Assembly: GCF_904846645.1 (NCBI RefSeq) | Contig: NZ_CAJHBO010000008.1 | Span: 1 to 64,000, forward strand | DNA: 64,000 nt | Reading direction: 5' to 3' | Source of the DNA: Psychrobacter sp. Pi2-1 | Lineage (GTDB): Bacteria; Pseudomonadota; Gammaproteobacteria; Pseudomonadales; Moraxellaceae | Shown: positions 29,227 through 37,842 of the stretch, in pieces | Layout: every line of letters begins with the position of its first letter | How positions within the stretch are numbered: position 1 is the stretch's first letter | The notes under the pieces: model-generated | The model's database searches: none | Told to the model about the DNA's origin: nothing | What the model saw: only the letters and a program-made list of their open reading frames with translations | Position numbers and translations under genes: made by a program

Positions 29227-31665
29227 ATGTCATTATTTGAATCAATCACTCAGTCAGAACCGACCAAAAAAATGACCATGGATGAACCTGTTGAGTCTTT
29301 GTTTAGCACAACAGCGAGTAAACTGGTTGGTAAGCCAATTAACCGTGTTGACGGCTCGCTAAAGGTTAGTGGTCAAGCGCATTATAGTGCCGAAATCCAT
29401 TTAGACAATAAAGCGTATGGTGTCTTGGTCGGTGCGACTATTGCTAAAGGACAAGTCCAGAATATCGATAGCAGTTCTTTGGACGGCATTCCTAATATTA
29501 TCAAGGTCGTGACAGATCCCAAGCACTTTTTGCGTAACTCTCAGCAAGGCGGATTAAAAAAAGCACCAAAGCAGGGAGCGACTGAGATTTTTTATCATGG
29601 TCAGCCTATTGCGGTGGTCATCGCTGAAACCTTTGAAGCAGCAACAGAAGGGGCGAACGCGCTTAAAGTCACTTATAAAAACGAGACTGACCAAGCGGCA
29701 TTAAATTTTACCAAAGAGTTGTCTAACGCCCATGAAGTTGATGAGAAAAAAGGCTCTGACAAAAATTATGTCCAAGGCGATCCTGAGCAAGGATTGGCTG
29801 ATGCTGAGGTGACGCTTGATCGTTTCTATCATACGCCAAGCCAAAACAGCTCTGCGATGGAGCCACATGCGACATTGGCACATTGGGAAGGGGATAAGCT
29901 CGTTCTTTATACGGCAAATCAAATGCTAGCGTCTTGTAAGCAGCAAGTCATGGATGCGCTAAACTTAAACAAAGATCAAGTTCAGTTGATCGCGCACTAT
30001 GTCGGTGGTGGGTTTGGTAGCAAGCTTGGTATTGCCCCCGAATCTATTGCCGCTGCTATCGCTTCAAAAGAGCTTGGACGTCCGGTATTGATTACCATGA
30101 CGCGTCCACAAGTGATGGAAGCGACAGTCAGACGCTCAAACACTCGTCAGCGCATTGCAATTGGCTGCGATAAAAATGGTGTTATCGATACGTTGATTCA
30201 CGATACCATTTCTAGCAATTTGCCAGACGAGGCGTTCTTTGAGCCAACTGCCTTGTCTACGCACTATCTATACAGTGGTAAAAACCGCCGTGTAAATTAT
30301 GAAATGGTTGATATGAACCAAGTGCTATCAGGCTCTATGCGTGCACCTGGCGAAGCGGTCGGTATGATTGCTGTTGAGTGTGCGATGGATGAATTGGCTG
30401 CGCAATTGGACCTTGATCCTATAGAGCTGCGCCGCCGTAATGAACCAGAAAAAGACCCTAGTAAAGACATTCCGTTTTCGACGCGCCAGCTAATTGCCTG
30501 TATGGAGCAAGGTGCTGAGCAGTTTGGTTGGAGTCAGCGTAACACAAAGCCTGCCAGTCAATTAGAAGGCGACTGGTGGATAGGAACGGGCATGGCTGCT
30601 GCCGCACGTGGTAATCAGTTACAGTCTTCTGAAGCGCGCGCAACTTTGCAAATCGATAAGTCAAAAGCGCTCGGTGTTAAAGCAGTTATTGAGACAGATA
30701 TGACAGATATCGGTACAGGGTCTTATACGGTGTTTTCTCAGGTAGCTGCAGATTTACTAGGACTACCCATTGATCATATCGAGATGAAACTAGGTGATAG
30801 TGCCTTACCACCTGCATCAGGTTCCGGTGGTAGTTGGGGCGCTGCGAGTGCAGGTAGCAGTGTCTACCTCGCTTGTGAGCAGCTGCGTGAGATGCTAGCA
30901 GAAAAAGTTGGCCTGTACCCTGATACGATTCAGCTAGATAACGGTCAAATTAAGCAAGTAGGTAAGCATGATCTGACTGCGGTAGAGGCAGCCAAAGAGA
31001 ACGGTCAAGCGTTTGCCGATAGCACTATTGATAAAATATCAAAAACTACAGGAGTCACATTTTCAGAAAATGTATTAGAAGAACAGTCAGAATCAGAGAA
31101 ATATGATTTTAAAAATTCAGAATCATATGCGCTTGCTGACGTGATCGCAGGCTATGAGGATCAAAAAGTTAGTGCCAAAGGACAGATAAAACCAGGAAAA
31201 AATGGTAAAAAGTATCGTCAGTCTTCGTTTGGTGCGAACTTTGCTGAAGTAGCCGTGCATAAATTCACTGGTGAAATTCGAGTAAAACGTATGACAGGCG
31301 CATTCGCCGCAGGTCGTATTCTTAACCATAAAACAGCGACTTCGCAATGCTATGGCGGCATGGTGTTTGGTATTGGTTCAGCGTTGATGGAAGAGGTCAT
31401 CCACGACAAACGTGACGGTCGTCTATGTAACCATGACCTCGCTGAGTACCATGTGCCAGTCAATGCCGACGTACCACAGCTAGATGTGATATTGGTTGAA
31501 GAGGATGATCCTTATACCAACCCGATGCATATCAAAGGTATTGGTGAGACGGCTATTGCTGGTGCTGCCGCCGCGATTGCTAATGCTATCTATAATGCCG
31601 TCGGCGTACGTGTTTATGATTTTCCGATTACGCTTGATAAATTGCTTTATGAGATGCCAGAGTAA
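29227..31665 (+). CDS. Molybdopterin-binding large subunit (PaoC-type aldehyde oxidoreductase)
   Basis: 812 residues. Domain 1 starts VGKPINRVDGSLKVSGQAHY. Moco-binding segments include GGGFGSKLG, SGSMRAPGEA and GSGGSWGAASAG. The catalytic glutamate is in KGIGETAIAG near the C-terminus. PaoABC of E. coli oxidises aromatic aldehydes; the substrate here is not known. It is about 80 residues longer than E. coli PaoC, with a Ser/Lys/Glu-rich, AT-rich insertion at about residues 590-660. Terminator follows the stop. Confidence 0.92.
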   Translation: MSLFESITQSEPTKKMTMDEPVESLFSTTASKLVGKPINRVDGSLKVSGQAHYSAEIHLDNKAYGVLVGATIAKGQVQNIDSSSLDGIPNIIKVVTDPKHFLRNSQQGGLKKAPKQGATEIFYHGQPIAVVIAETFEAATEGANALKVTYKNETDQAALNFTKELSNAHEVDEKKGSDKNYVQGDPEQGLADAEVTLDRFYHTPSQNSSAMEPHATLAHWEGDKLVLYTANQMLASCKQQVMDALNLNKDQVQLIAHYVGGGFGSKLGIAPESIAAAIASKELGRPVLITMTRPQVMEATVRRSNTRQRIAIGCDKNGVIDTLIHDTISSNLPDEAFFEPTALSTHYLYSGKNRRVNYEMVDMNQVLSGSMRAPGEAVGMIAVECAMDELAAQLDLDPIELRRRNEPEKDPSKDIPFSTRQLIACMEQGAEQFGWSQRNTKPASQLEGDWWIGTGMAAAARGNQLQSSEARATLQIDKSKALGVKAVIETDMTDIGTGSYTVFSQVAADLLGLPIDHIEMKLGDSALPPASGSGGSWGAASAGSSVYLACEQLREMLAEKVGLYPDTIQLDNGQIKQVGKHDLTAVEAAKENGQAFADSTIDKISKTTGVTFSENVLEEQSESEKYDFKNSESYALADVIAGYEDQKVSAKGQIKPGKNGKKYRQSSFGANFAEVAVHKFTGEIRVKRMTGAFAAGRILNHKTATSQCYGGMVFGIGSALMEEVIHDKRDGRLCNHDLAEYHVPVNADVPQLDVILVEEDDPYTNPMHIKGIGETAIAGAAAAIANAIYNAVGVRVYDFPITLDKLLYEMPE

Positions 31666-31689
31666 TTTTTTAAGCCATATGTATGACAG

Positions 31690-31715
31690 GAACCCGCTTA
31701 ATGAGCGGGTTTTTA
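31690..31715 (+). terminator. Rho-independent terminator after the large subunit gene
   Basis: AACCCGCT and AGCGGGTT form the stem around TAATG, followed by five T. It lies before the XdhC-like gene, so the maturation genes may be expressed by readthrough or by their own promoter. Confidence 0.88.
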
Positions 31716-31776
31716 TAACTTAATCAGCAGTATATTTCGTCATTATTAAGAAAATAACTACCAAATAAGGGGTGTT

Positions 31777-33102
31777 ATGAATCAGGTCGCTGACATTCTT
31801 AAGCTGGCAATCAAAGCTAAGCAACAAGGTATTGATGCTGTATTGGCAACGGTCGTACGTACTGAAGGCTCAGCATATCGCCGTGCTGGCGCGATGATGC
31901 TTATCTGTGAGGATGGTCGCTCAGTTGGGATGATTAGTGGTGGTTGCTTGGAGCCGCATATTATCAAACGTGCCTTTTGGCTTACTCGTAACGGTGCCAA
32001 TGTGCAAGTCTATCAGACGGGTGATGACATTCAATATGCTGACGATGGCCAAGCGCAAGCAGGTGTGAAGCGAACTAACTCTGATATATATGATGGATCG
32101 GATAACGGTTTAGATGGCGGTTTAGATGAAGCGGACTTTGATGAGCTAAATTTTGGATTGGGCTGTAATGGACGAGTGTATGTATTGTTTGAGCGACTAA
32201 CGACAGCAACGCCATTGTTAGAGACAATCCGTAATGTTCGACGCACTCAGCAGCCGATTACTGTAGCGACTTTAATTCGTGCTAACGACTATCAGCATCA
32301 AGATTCTATAACGCAAAACAGTGATAAATTTCATATTGGGATGAGAGTTAATTTAGATGAGTACCGCAGTTTGGGAAGTGTTTCTGCACTAGGGAAAACA
32401 GCTCTTTCAAGCATACTTGCCAGTACTGTAGAAGAGTTAGCACAATATAAGCTGTCTGATAAAAATGCCGAATATGTGATAGTGGAAAACGGTGAGGTAA
32501 ATACAGAGTGGCTTGTACAACGCCTGCAACCACAATTGCGTCTATTGATTTGCGGCGCAGGTAACGACGTGATGCCGCTTGTAACCATGGCCAAGCTACA
32601 AGATTGGCATGTGACAGTTATAGATAGCCGCGCGCAATATGCGACACGTATGCGGTTTCCTCAAGCGGACGTTGTGATGTCGCTATCTTTAGATGAACGT
32701 GAGAGTTTGCTTGAGCTCAGTAATAACGCAGCCGTCGCTCTGATGTCACACAGCTTGAGTCAAGATCGTGCTCGTCTAGCAATACTGCTCGAGCATGCAA
32801 ACAATTATAAATACTTAGGGCAATTGGGGCCGCGCTATCGTACTGAACGCTTGATTGATGAAATCAGCATGAATATTAGCAATCCTACTATTTTAAAAGC
32901 TGGTATCCGTAAATTGCATTATCCGATTGGTTATAAGCTTGGTGGAGACGGTCCTGAAGCATTGGCACTTGGTATCATGGCACAGATAAATGCGGTCATG
33001 CACAGTCAAACTGCATTATTAGGTGGCTCACAAAATAACTTTCCAAGTATCCTAGCGGTGAGTAGTGATACGGATGCCAATACTGTCCAGAGTGGCGTAT
33101 GA
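31777..33102 (+). CDS. XdhC-family molybdenum cofactor maturation protein (PaoD-type)
   Basis: 441 residues. XdhC proteins bind Moco, sulfurate it with a partner, and deliver it to the large subunit. N-terminal XdhC/CoxI domain (VLATVVRTEGSAYRRAGAMM, MISGGCLEPH) and the C-terminal Rossmann domain (LLICGAGNDVMPL, HSLSQDRA, YLGQLGPRYRTERL) are present. It is longer than usual: an acidic linker (about residues 95-125) and another insertion at about 160-235 are visible. Overlaps the next gene by four bases (ATGA). GGGG-rich ribosome site upstream of ATG. Confidence 0.9.
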   Translation: MNQVADILKLAIKAKQQGIDAVLATVVRTEGSAYRRAGAMMLICEDGRSVGMISGGCLEPHIIKRAFWLTRNGANVQVYQTGDDIQYADDGQAQAGVKRTNSDIYDGSDNGLDGGLDEADFDELNFGLGCNGRVYVLFERLTTATPLLETIRNVRRTQQPITVATLIRANDYQHQDSITQNSDKFHIGMRVNLDEYRSLGSVSALGKTALSSILASTVEELAQYKLSDKNAEYVIVENGEVNTEWLVQRLQPQLRLLICGAGNDVMPLVTMAKLQDWHVTVIDSRAQYATRMRFPQADVVMSLSLDERESLLELSNNAAVALMSHSLSQDRARLAILLEHANNYKYLGQLGPRYRTERLIDEISMNISNPTILKAGIRKLHYPIGYKLGGDGPEALALGIMAQINAVMHSQTALLGGSQNNFPSILAVSSDTDANTVQSGV

Positions 33103-33821
33103 GTAAGGGTGCATTTACAGAAGGTACTGAACATACAGAAAGTACTGAGAAGCAGAGTCAAAATCATACGGTCATCATCTTGGCAAGTGGCCTCAGTCAG
33201 CGTCTCGGTCAACCAAAACAACTACTCGTTAAGAATGGCGAGCCACTAGTTACTTATATGATCCGACTGACATTGACTACCAATCCGCAAGCCATCGTCG
33301 TTGTCATTCCTGATAACCATCGTTTGATTGCTAGTGCGATTACAGCGTTGGCCAATCAATATCCAACGGTTCAGATAGTGGTGAACTCACAAGCTGATAC
33401 TGGTATGGCGGATAGTTTAAGTCTGGGTATTGAGACAATTTCTGCTATTGAATCAACTTCAATCGAACGAGTGCTCATCATGGGAGTCGATCAAGTATTA
33501 TTAGATGAACCACATTTAACCGCTTTGCTAGCGGGCAAACAGACGGTAGTAGCCAGTCGCTATCACAGTTGGCAACGTTTAGAAAAACATCAGTATCTGG
33601 ATGAAACGGTAACTGATATTATAGGTCTACCTTTAACAATTAACTATAAATTGCTTAGACAGTGGCAGCCAGAGTTAATAGGAGATAAAGGGCTTCGTCA
33701 TCTCATTAGAGGGTTGCCTGCTGATCAAGTAGGTGAGGTCGATAATGACCAACTCAGCTACGATATTGATACGCCTGAGCAGCTAGCATTTGCCAAACAA
33801 CAAGGCTGGCTTGATAGCTAG
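33099..33821 (+). CDS. MocA-like molybdenum cofactor nucleotidyltransferase
   Basis: 240 residues. NTP-transferase fold of MobA/MocA type; MocA adds CMP to Moco to make the cytosine dinucleotide form used by xanthine oxidase-family enzymes such as PaoABC. The nucleotide loop is LASGLSQRLGQPKQLL, with GVDQVLLDEPHL as the metal-binding segment and YDIDTPEQLAFA at the C-terminus. The gene is translationally coupled to the XdhC-like gene, which supports MCD cofactor synthesis for the upstream enzyme. An N-terminal polar tail of about 20 residues is extra. Confidence 0.9.
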   Translation: MSKGAFTEGTEHTESTEKQSQNHTVIILASGLSQRLGQPKQLLVKNGEPLVTYMIRLTLTTNPQAIVVVIPDNHRLIASAITALANQYPTVQIVVNSQADTGMADSLSLGIETISAIESTSIERVLIMGVDQVLLDEPHLTALLAGKQTVVASRYHSWQRLEKHQYLDETVTDIIGLPLTINYKLLRQWQPELIGDKGLRHLIRGLPADQVGEVDNDQLSYDIDTPEQLAFAKQQGWLDS

Positions 33822-33868
33822 CCTTATTAATTTAATTTATTTGAACAGTATTCATTTTGAACAACGAA

Positions 33869-34438
33869 ATGCGAGAGAATAAAATTATAAATACGATAGA
33901 AACCGAACGACTGTACCTACGACAGTGGCAAGCGAGCGACTTTGCGCCATTCGCTGAAATGAATGCTGATCCTAAGGTAATGGAATACTTTCCTAAGTTA
34001 TTAACTACTTCCATGAGTAATACTATCGCCAAAAAATGCCAGTCGCTGATTGATGATAATGGGTGGGGTTTTTGGGCGGTGAGTCTAAAAGAAACAGATA
34101 CTTTTATCGGTATGGTTGGGTTAAATAACGCGAATGCCGAGATGCCGTTTTCTCCTGCTGTCGAGATTGCTTGGCGGCTACATAATGATTATTGGGGATT
34201 AGGGTATGCGACAGAGGCGGCAGGGGCTTCATTGAATTTTGCGTTTGATACATTAGGACTAGATGAAGTCGTTGCCTTTACGGCTGTTATCAATAAACGC
34301 TCACAATTGATTATGGAGCGCCTTGGTATGACCAATACACAAGAAAACTTCTATCACCCGATGCTTGACCGCGATCATCGACTTGCTGAGCATGTGCTAT
34401 ACAAAATTACTCGGCAGCAGTGGCAAGGTATTCAGTAG
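33869..34438 (+). CDS. GNAT N-acetyltransferase (RimJ/RimL type)
   Basis: About 189 residues. ETERLYLRQWQASDFAPFAEM is the typical opening; WGFWAV, IGMVGL, EIAWRLHNDYWGLGYATEA is the acetyl-CoA-binding motif A, and INKRSQLIMERLGM motif B. Acceptor unknown. I chose ATG at 33869; a TTG at 33857 would add four residues. Short gaps on both sides; single gene. Confidence 0.9.
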   Translation: MRENKIINTIETERLYLRQWQASDFAPFAEMNADPKVMEYFPKLLTTSMSNTIAKKCQSLIDDNGWGFWAVSLKETDTFIGMVGLNNANAEMPFSPAVEIAWRLHNDYWGLGYATEAAGASLNFAFDTLGLDEVVAFTAVINKRSQLIMERLGMTNTQENFYHPMLDRDHRLAEHVLYKITRQQWQGIQ

Positions 34439-34495
34439 TGATATAGTTAACGATGACGAGGTATAAGAAACTTACTATAAAACTGCTGAGTATCT

Positions 34496-35176
34496 TTATT
34501 TACCTTGAGCAGTCTCATCACGTGAAAACGTCAGAATATGCCCTTTAAATGGCAAGTCTAGGTAAGTCGTATTTTCAGGTTTTACATGCTTACTACTAAA
34601 GCCAAACTCAGTCATCTTATTGGTTAGCTTGTTTTTGCGACCGCGACCAGGATCGACCACGATGACCTCGCAAGTCGGCATAGCATGACGGTCAATGAAC
34701 TCAGCTAATATATCAATGTGTTGGTCTTCATAGAGTAAGTCACTACCGATAATCATATCAAACTTACCAAGATGGCTATTGTCCTCTGCCCAGTCTAAAC
34801 GCTCAAAATTAATCTCTTTGTTATTATTCAGCGTGGTATTCCTATCAAGGAAATACTCAACCGTTGGATGATAGTCAGTCGCTGTGATGTCCGCATGCCT
34901 ATGATTCAATAGCAGACTAGAGAGCGCCATACCGCAGCCAACTTCCAAGATACGTTTGCCTGCAATATCGTAATCAAGCATATGATTGGCCAGCACCAAG
35001 CTTGAAGGCCATATCACCCCAAACATCGGCCAAGAAGCAGAGCAGATGCCCAAATTTAACGCTTCGTCATCAGGGTCGCTAAATTGTTGATTATCACGCA
35101 AAGTACAAATATGAATGTCGGTGTTGCCAATTTCAATCGTTTGATAACGCACGCGCACAGTGGTCAGCGAAGTCAT
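34496..35176 (-). CDS. SAM-dependent methyltransferase, METTL21/lysine methyltransferase-like
   Basis: 226 residues. Class I Rossmann methyltransferase: motif I ILEVGCGMALSSLLL, motif II ITATDYHP, post-motif DMIIGSDLLYE, then VIVVDPGRG. The WPSSLVLANHML and SDLLYE segments resemble methyltransferase family 16 proteins that act on protein lysines, so a protein substrate is possible. No partner gene adjacent. Convergent with the acetyltransferase gene. Confidence 0.88.
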   Translation of the reverse strand: MTSLTTVRVRYQTIEIGNTDIHICTLRDNQQFSDPDDEALNLGICSASWPMFGVIWPSSLVLANHMLDYDIAGKRILEVGCGMALSSLLLNHRHADITATDYHPTVEYFLDRNTTLNNNKEINFERLDWAEDNSHLGKFDMIIGSDLLYEDQHIDILAEFIDRHAMPTCEVIVVDPGRGRKNKLTNKMTEFGFSSKHVKPENTTYLDLPFKGHILTFSRDETAQGK

Positions 35177-35586
35177 AAACTGTCCTAAAAAATAAGCAAG
35201 AATGCAAGGTTTGGCAGGAGTTGCCGATTTCGGTAGGGTACGACGTTGGAAAAGATAATTAAAATGTTGGAAGCTGTATAGATGTTTGAATAATTAGAGA
35301 TTTGTGGCAACTTAAGTTGTGGCAAGAAAATACCTAAGTGTATGAGAAGAGTATGACCTAAATTCTAACAAGTTATTGTTAATTCTGAGAGTATTGTTAT
35401 TGCTGCGTAGAGTTGGCTGATATCAAAGAGTGATATAGATAAAAATGGTACGAAAAAGATTTATCTGAGAATAAGCGGTACGCTTGATTTTAGCTAAGCA
35501 CACTGCTTATGCTCGCGTAAAAGATTGAGATTAGGCATCAAATCAGACGATACAGTGGAATGAATTAAGTCAGTTAAGAAACCTCC
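35177..35586. other. Gene-free spacer between methyltransferase gene and the roadblock cluster
   Basis: 410 bases with no ORF that I can support. On the minus strand just after the upstream stop there is an orphan AAGGAGG flanked by two direct copies of TTTCTTAACT (about 35573-35599), with no start codon at the right distance. No clear hairpin terminator is seen for the cluster. Confidence 0.4.
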
Positions 35587-36213
35587 TTAGTTAAGAAATC
35601 TCAATCCAGACGTTTTAAGGGCCCATACTAGCTCGACAAAAGCACGACTGTTGGTCAAAGGTTCGCCATCGATGATGAGAACGTATCCTGCATTATCTAT
35701 CCATAAAAATACAAAGCTGGTCTCAGGAATGAGCAGATCAACCTGTTGAAAAAACGAGATTGCCTGACTCTCTACCGCCCAGCCGCGCTGTTTTTGGCGA
35801 AGCATAAAGCCTGAAAAATCAGCGGCGGCAACACTGAGCATGTCCGCCTCTTCTTGACTATAGCCCACTCGCGCTAAACAAAATCCTTCATCAGAGCCGA
35901 TCGCGGCTCGGCGTTTACCAGACAAGCTCGCCACGACATAAGGCAAAAACTGGTCCAATGGTAAGTTAGGCGCTGGTAAAAACAGCGACAGCTTTTCAAT
36001 CCAGCCTTGTTCGATAAAACTCTGTAGCCAGTCATCAGAATAACGCTGAAGCCAGTCAGCAGCAAGCAGCGTCTGATCATAAGACAGCAAATCCTGTAAT
36101 GCCAGCTGCTCATCAGTTGGTTCGTTCTGTGAAAACGCCTCAAAAATACCAGCTGGCGTCAGGGTGAGATAGGTTTTATCAGCATTTAAGTAAGAAGACA
36201 TAGTAACTACCAT
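35587..36213 (-). CDS. Unknown protein with a C-terminal roadblock/LC7-like region
   Basis: 208 residues, soluble. The N-terminal half is helical and unrecognised. The second half (about 100-205) looks like a diverged roadblock/LC7 domain: RAAIGSDEGFCLARVGYS, EEADMLSVAAADFSGF, then FLWIDNAGYVLIIDGE. This pattern aligns by eye with the clear roadblock protein of the same cluster (SALISNDGLMIASALPTG, AMSAALLSLG). Last gene of the minus-strand cluster, separated from its neighbour by repeat copy A. ATG at 36201 is an alternative start. Fold assignment is inference. Confidence 0.65.
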   Translation of the reverse strand: MVVTMSSYLNADKTYLTLTPAGIFEAFSQNEPTDEQLALQDLLSYDQTLLAADWLQRYSDDWLQSFIEQGWIEKLSLFLPAPNLPLDQFLPYVVASLSGKRRAAIGSDEGFCLARVGYSQEEADMLSVAAADFSGFMLRQKQRGWAVESQAISFFQQVDLLIPETSFVFLWIDNAGYVLIIDGEPLTNSRAFVELVWALKTSGLRFLN

Positions 36214-36252
36214 TATGATAAAAGTGATTAATAAGTAACAAATTAGGCTTTT

Positions 36253-36361
36253 ATATCGTTGAGTTCAAATAATTTCGATACAAGGAAACCGAGCGTAAGT
36301 TATACATTAGTATGCTTAGTGAAGATGACGACGTAGTGGATTTATATGGATTTGACTATAG
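36253..36361. repeat. ~107-bp dispersed repeat, copy A
   Basis: Reverse complement of copy D with high identity; shared core AAGTTATACATTAGTATGCT. Right end is TGACTATA (36353-36360); the left end TATCGTTGAGTTCAA is less conserved. It overlaps the 3' end of the minus-strand gene 36342-36965 and provides its last codons and stop. Confidence 0.88.
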
Positions 36362-36965
36362 TTTGATCGAGATGTTGTTGGCAGTTGTCCCAACGCGCAT
36401 CGAACTGCCAATCACTTCTACCCAAGCGGAACCATACCAGCGAAAACGCAAGGCGATCATTGCGCGCCGTACAATGGGCAAAAAACTCATTTTCGATTTG
36501 CTCGATCGTACCCCAGTCTTCGTCCTCACGCGCTTGCATCAGCTCAGTGGTGATGTCTTTAGCGATTTCTCGGGCATCGTCGCTGCTGATACGCAGCCGT
36601 TGCTTTTGCTCATTGAGAGAAGGAGATATCAGCACACTCCAACGAGTGGCCAACATACTATTGCGCTGGATGTATCTTTTTTTATCAATGCACTCGCGAA
36701 AGCCTTGCTGGACATGAGGATACAAACGATCTTTAATACGAGTAAATAGGTTGTTTACATCGTATGGTATATCAAACCAGCAACCATAAAAAAAGTCAGC
36801 CACTGCACCTTGTAGCGGCTCTTTCTCCGTCAACAGTAACGCTGCGTTGATGCGCTGCTCATGGAAGTGACGGTTATTGGGTGCCAAAAATACTTTACGA
36901 GAGTAAAACCGAAATACTCGGTGCGCGACTCTTTCGTTTTCTTTGATCAGGTCTGAATCAGACAT
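36342..36965 (-). CDS. Unknown protein of the roadblock-PAS-PhnD cluster
   Basis: 207 residues, soluble, basic and aromatic-rich, no signal peptide. I recognise no domain. Visible features: VAHRVFRFYSRKVFLAPNN near the N-terminus, a charged helical segment DDAREIAKDITTELMQARED at about 130-150. The last residues TIVKSI and the stop are encoded by repeat copy A (CTATAGTCAAATCC then ATATAA on the minus strand), so the native C-terminus was probably different. An opposite-strand ORF at 36312-36749 is a shadow. The start has no clear downstream competitor. Confidence 0.65.
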   Translation of the reverse strand: MSDSDLIKENERVAHRVFRFYSRKVFLAPNNRHFHEQRINAALLLTEKEPLQGAVADFFYGCWFDIPYDVNNLFTRIKDRLYPHVQQGFRECIDKKRYIQRNSMLATRWSVLISPSLNEQKQRLRISSDDAREIAKDITTELMQAREDEDWGTIEQIENEFFAHCTARNDRLAFSLVWFRLGRSDWQFDARWDNCQQHLDQTIVKSI

Positions 36966-37089
36966 AATAATACCCTCCTGTCATCGCTATTATTACGACG
37001 GTGCTGGCTTCAGTGATAATAATGTCATACGACAAGCGATGATGTAATCCAGAGAAATAGCGCTTGCTATCAATACAATGATTGAGCGA

Positions 37090-37839
37090 CTAATCCAATA
37101 ATGTCTGCATCAAATCAATCATAAATTCGGCATCTTCTTCGCTCATTGGCTCAAATCCTTGAGGCATGCCAAGCTCAGCCAAGGCTTCTTTACCATCTGC
37201 ATCGTTATGCAAATTGAGGATGGCCTCTAGGAAGATTTGCGAATCGGGAAAGTCTTCTTTAACAAGGAGTACATGACTGATATCAGCCAAGTCACTTTCG
37301 ATAAGTACCGATAGCTGAGTCTTGGTCAAACGTGAGAAGCTATGAAATATTTCTGCCAAGAAAAATGCGACTTGGGCTTCACCTTCAATGACTTTGCGGG
37401 CAGCCGCTTGATAGGTCTCGGTCACATCCCAGTTGAGATCAGAGGCTTCTATATCGACGGCTTCTAGCAATCGCAAACCAATCAGTTTGACATCTCGGTT
37501 ATCGGCCATCGCGACAGTAGCCCCTGCTTGAATGTCTTCCAAACGGCTAATAGCGCTGTTGGCTGCGGCTGCAATGACCATCTCGTCAGATTTACCGATA
37601 GGTCGGGCAATGGCTCGATAGCCTTGCTCTCGGATGAGAGTGGCTGCATCAAAAGGGTTAGCGTAAATAATTTGAATGTCACCAGCATCAATGACCTGCT
37701 CTTGCTCAGCGTGAGAGGCAGGAATATTGAGATGCATGTTTAAGTTGGCACGTTTTTGAATCAAGGTGTTGAACATGTGCCAGCCTGCAAAGCGATCAGG
37801 CGAGAAATCAGGGGCGATTAACATATTGTGTGTCGTCAT
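37090..37839 (-). CDS. Cytosolic PhnD-like periplasmic-binding-fold protein
   Basis: 249 residues. Resembles PhnD/SsuA-type substrate-binding proteins: MLIAPDFSPDRFAGWHMFNTL, DIQIIYANPFDAATLI, GYRAIARPIGKSDEMVI, then a hinge segment and VIEGEAQVAFFLAE. Unlike transport proteins it has no signal peptide or lipobox and no permease gene nearby, so it is predicted to be cytoplasmic. It starts three bases after the PAS gene stop. A ligand-sensing role passed to PAS or roadblock partners is inference. Confidence 0.82.
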   Translation of the reverse strand: MTTHNMLIAPDFSPDRFAGWHMFNTLIQKRANLNMHLNIPASHAEQEQVIDAGDIQIIYANPFDAATLIREQGYRAIARPIGKSDEMVIAAAANSAISRLEDIQAGATVAMADNRDVKLIGLRLLEAVDIEASDLNWDVTETYQAAARKVIEGEAQVAFFLAEIFHSFSRLTKTQLSVLIESDLADISHVLLVKEDFPDSQIFLEAILNLHNDADGKEALAELGMPQGFEPMSEEDAEFMIDLMQTLLD

Positions 37840-37842
37840 GAC

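Noticed and set aside
36312-36749. 145-codon plus-strand ORF
   Set aside because: It lies opposite the 207-aa minus-strand gene, begins inside repeat copy A, and would break the direction of the cluster; treated as a shadow.
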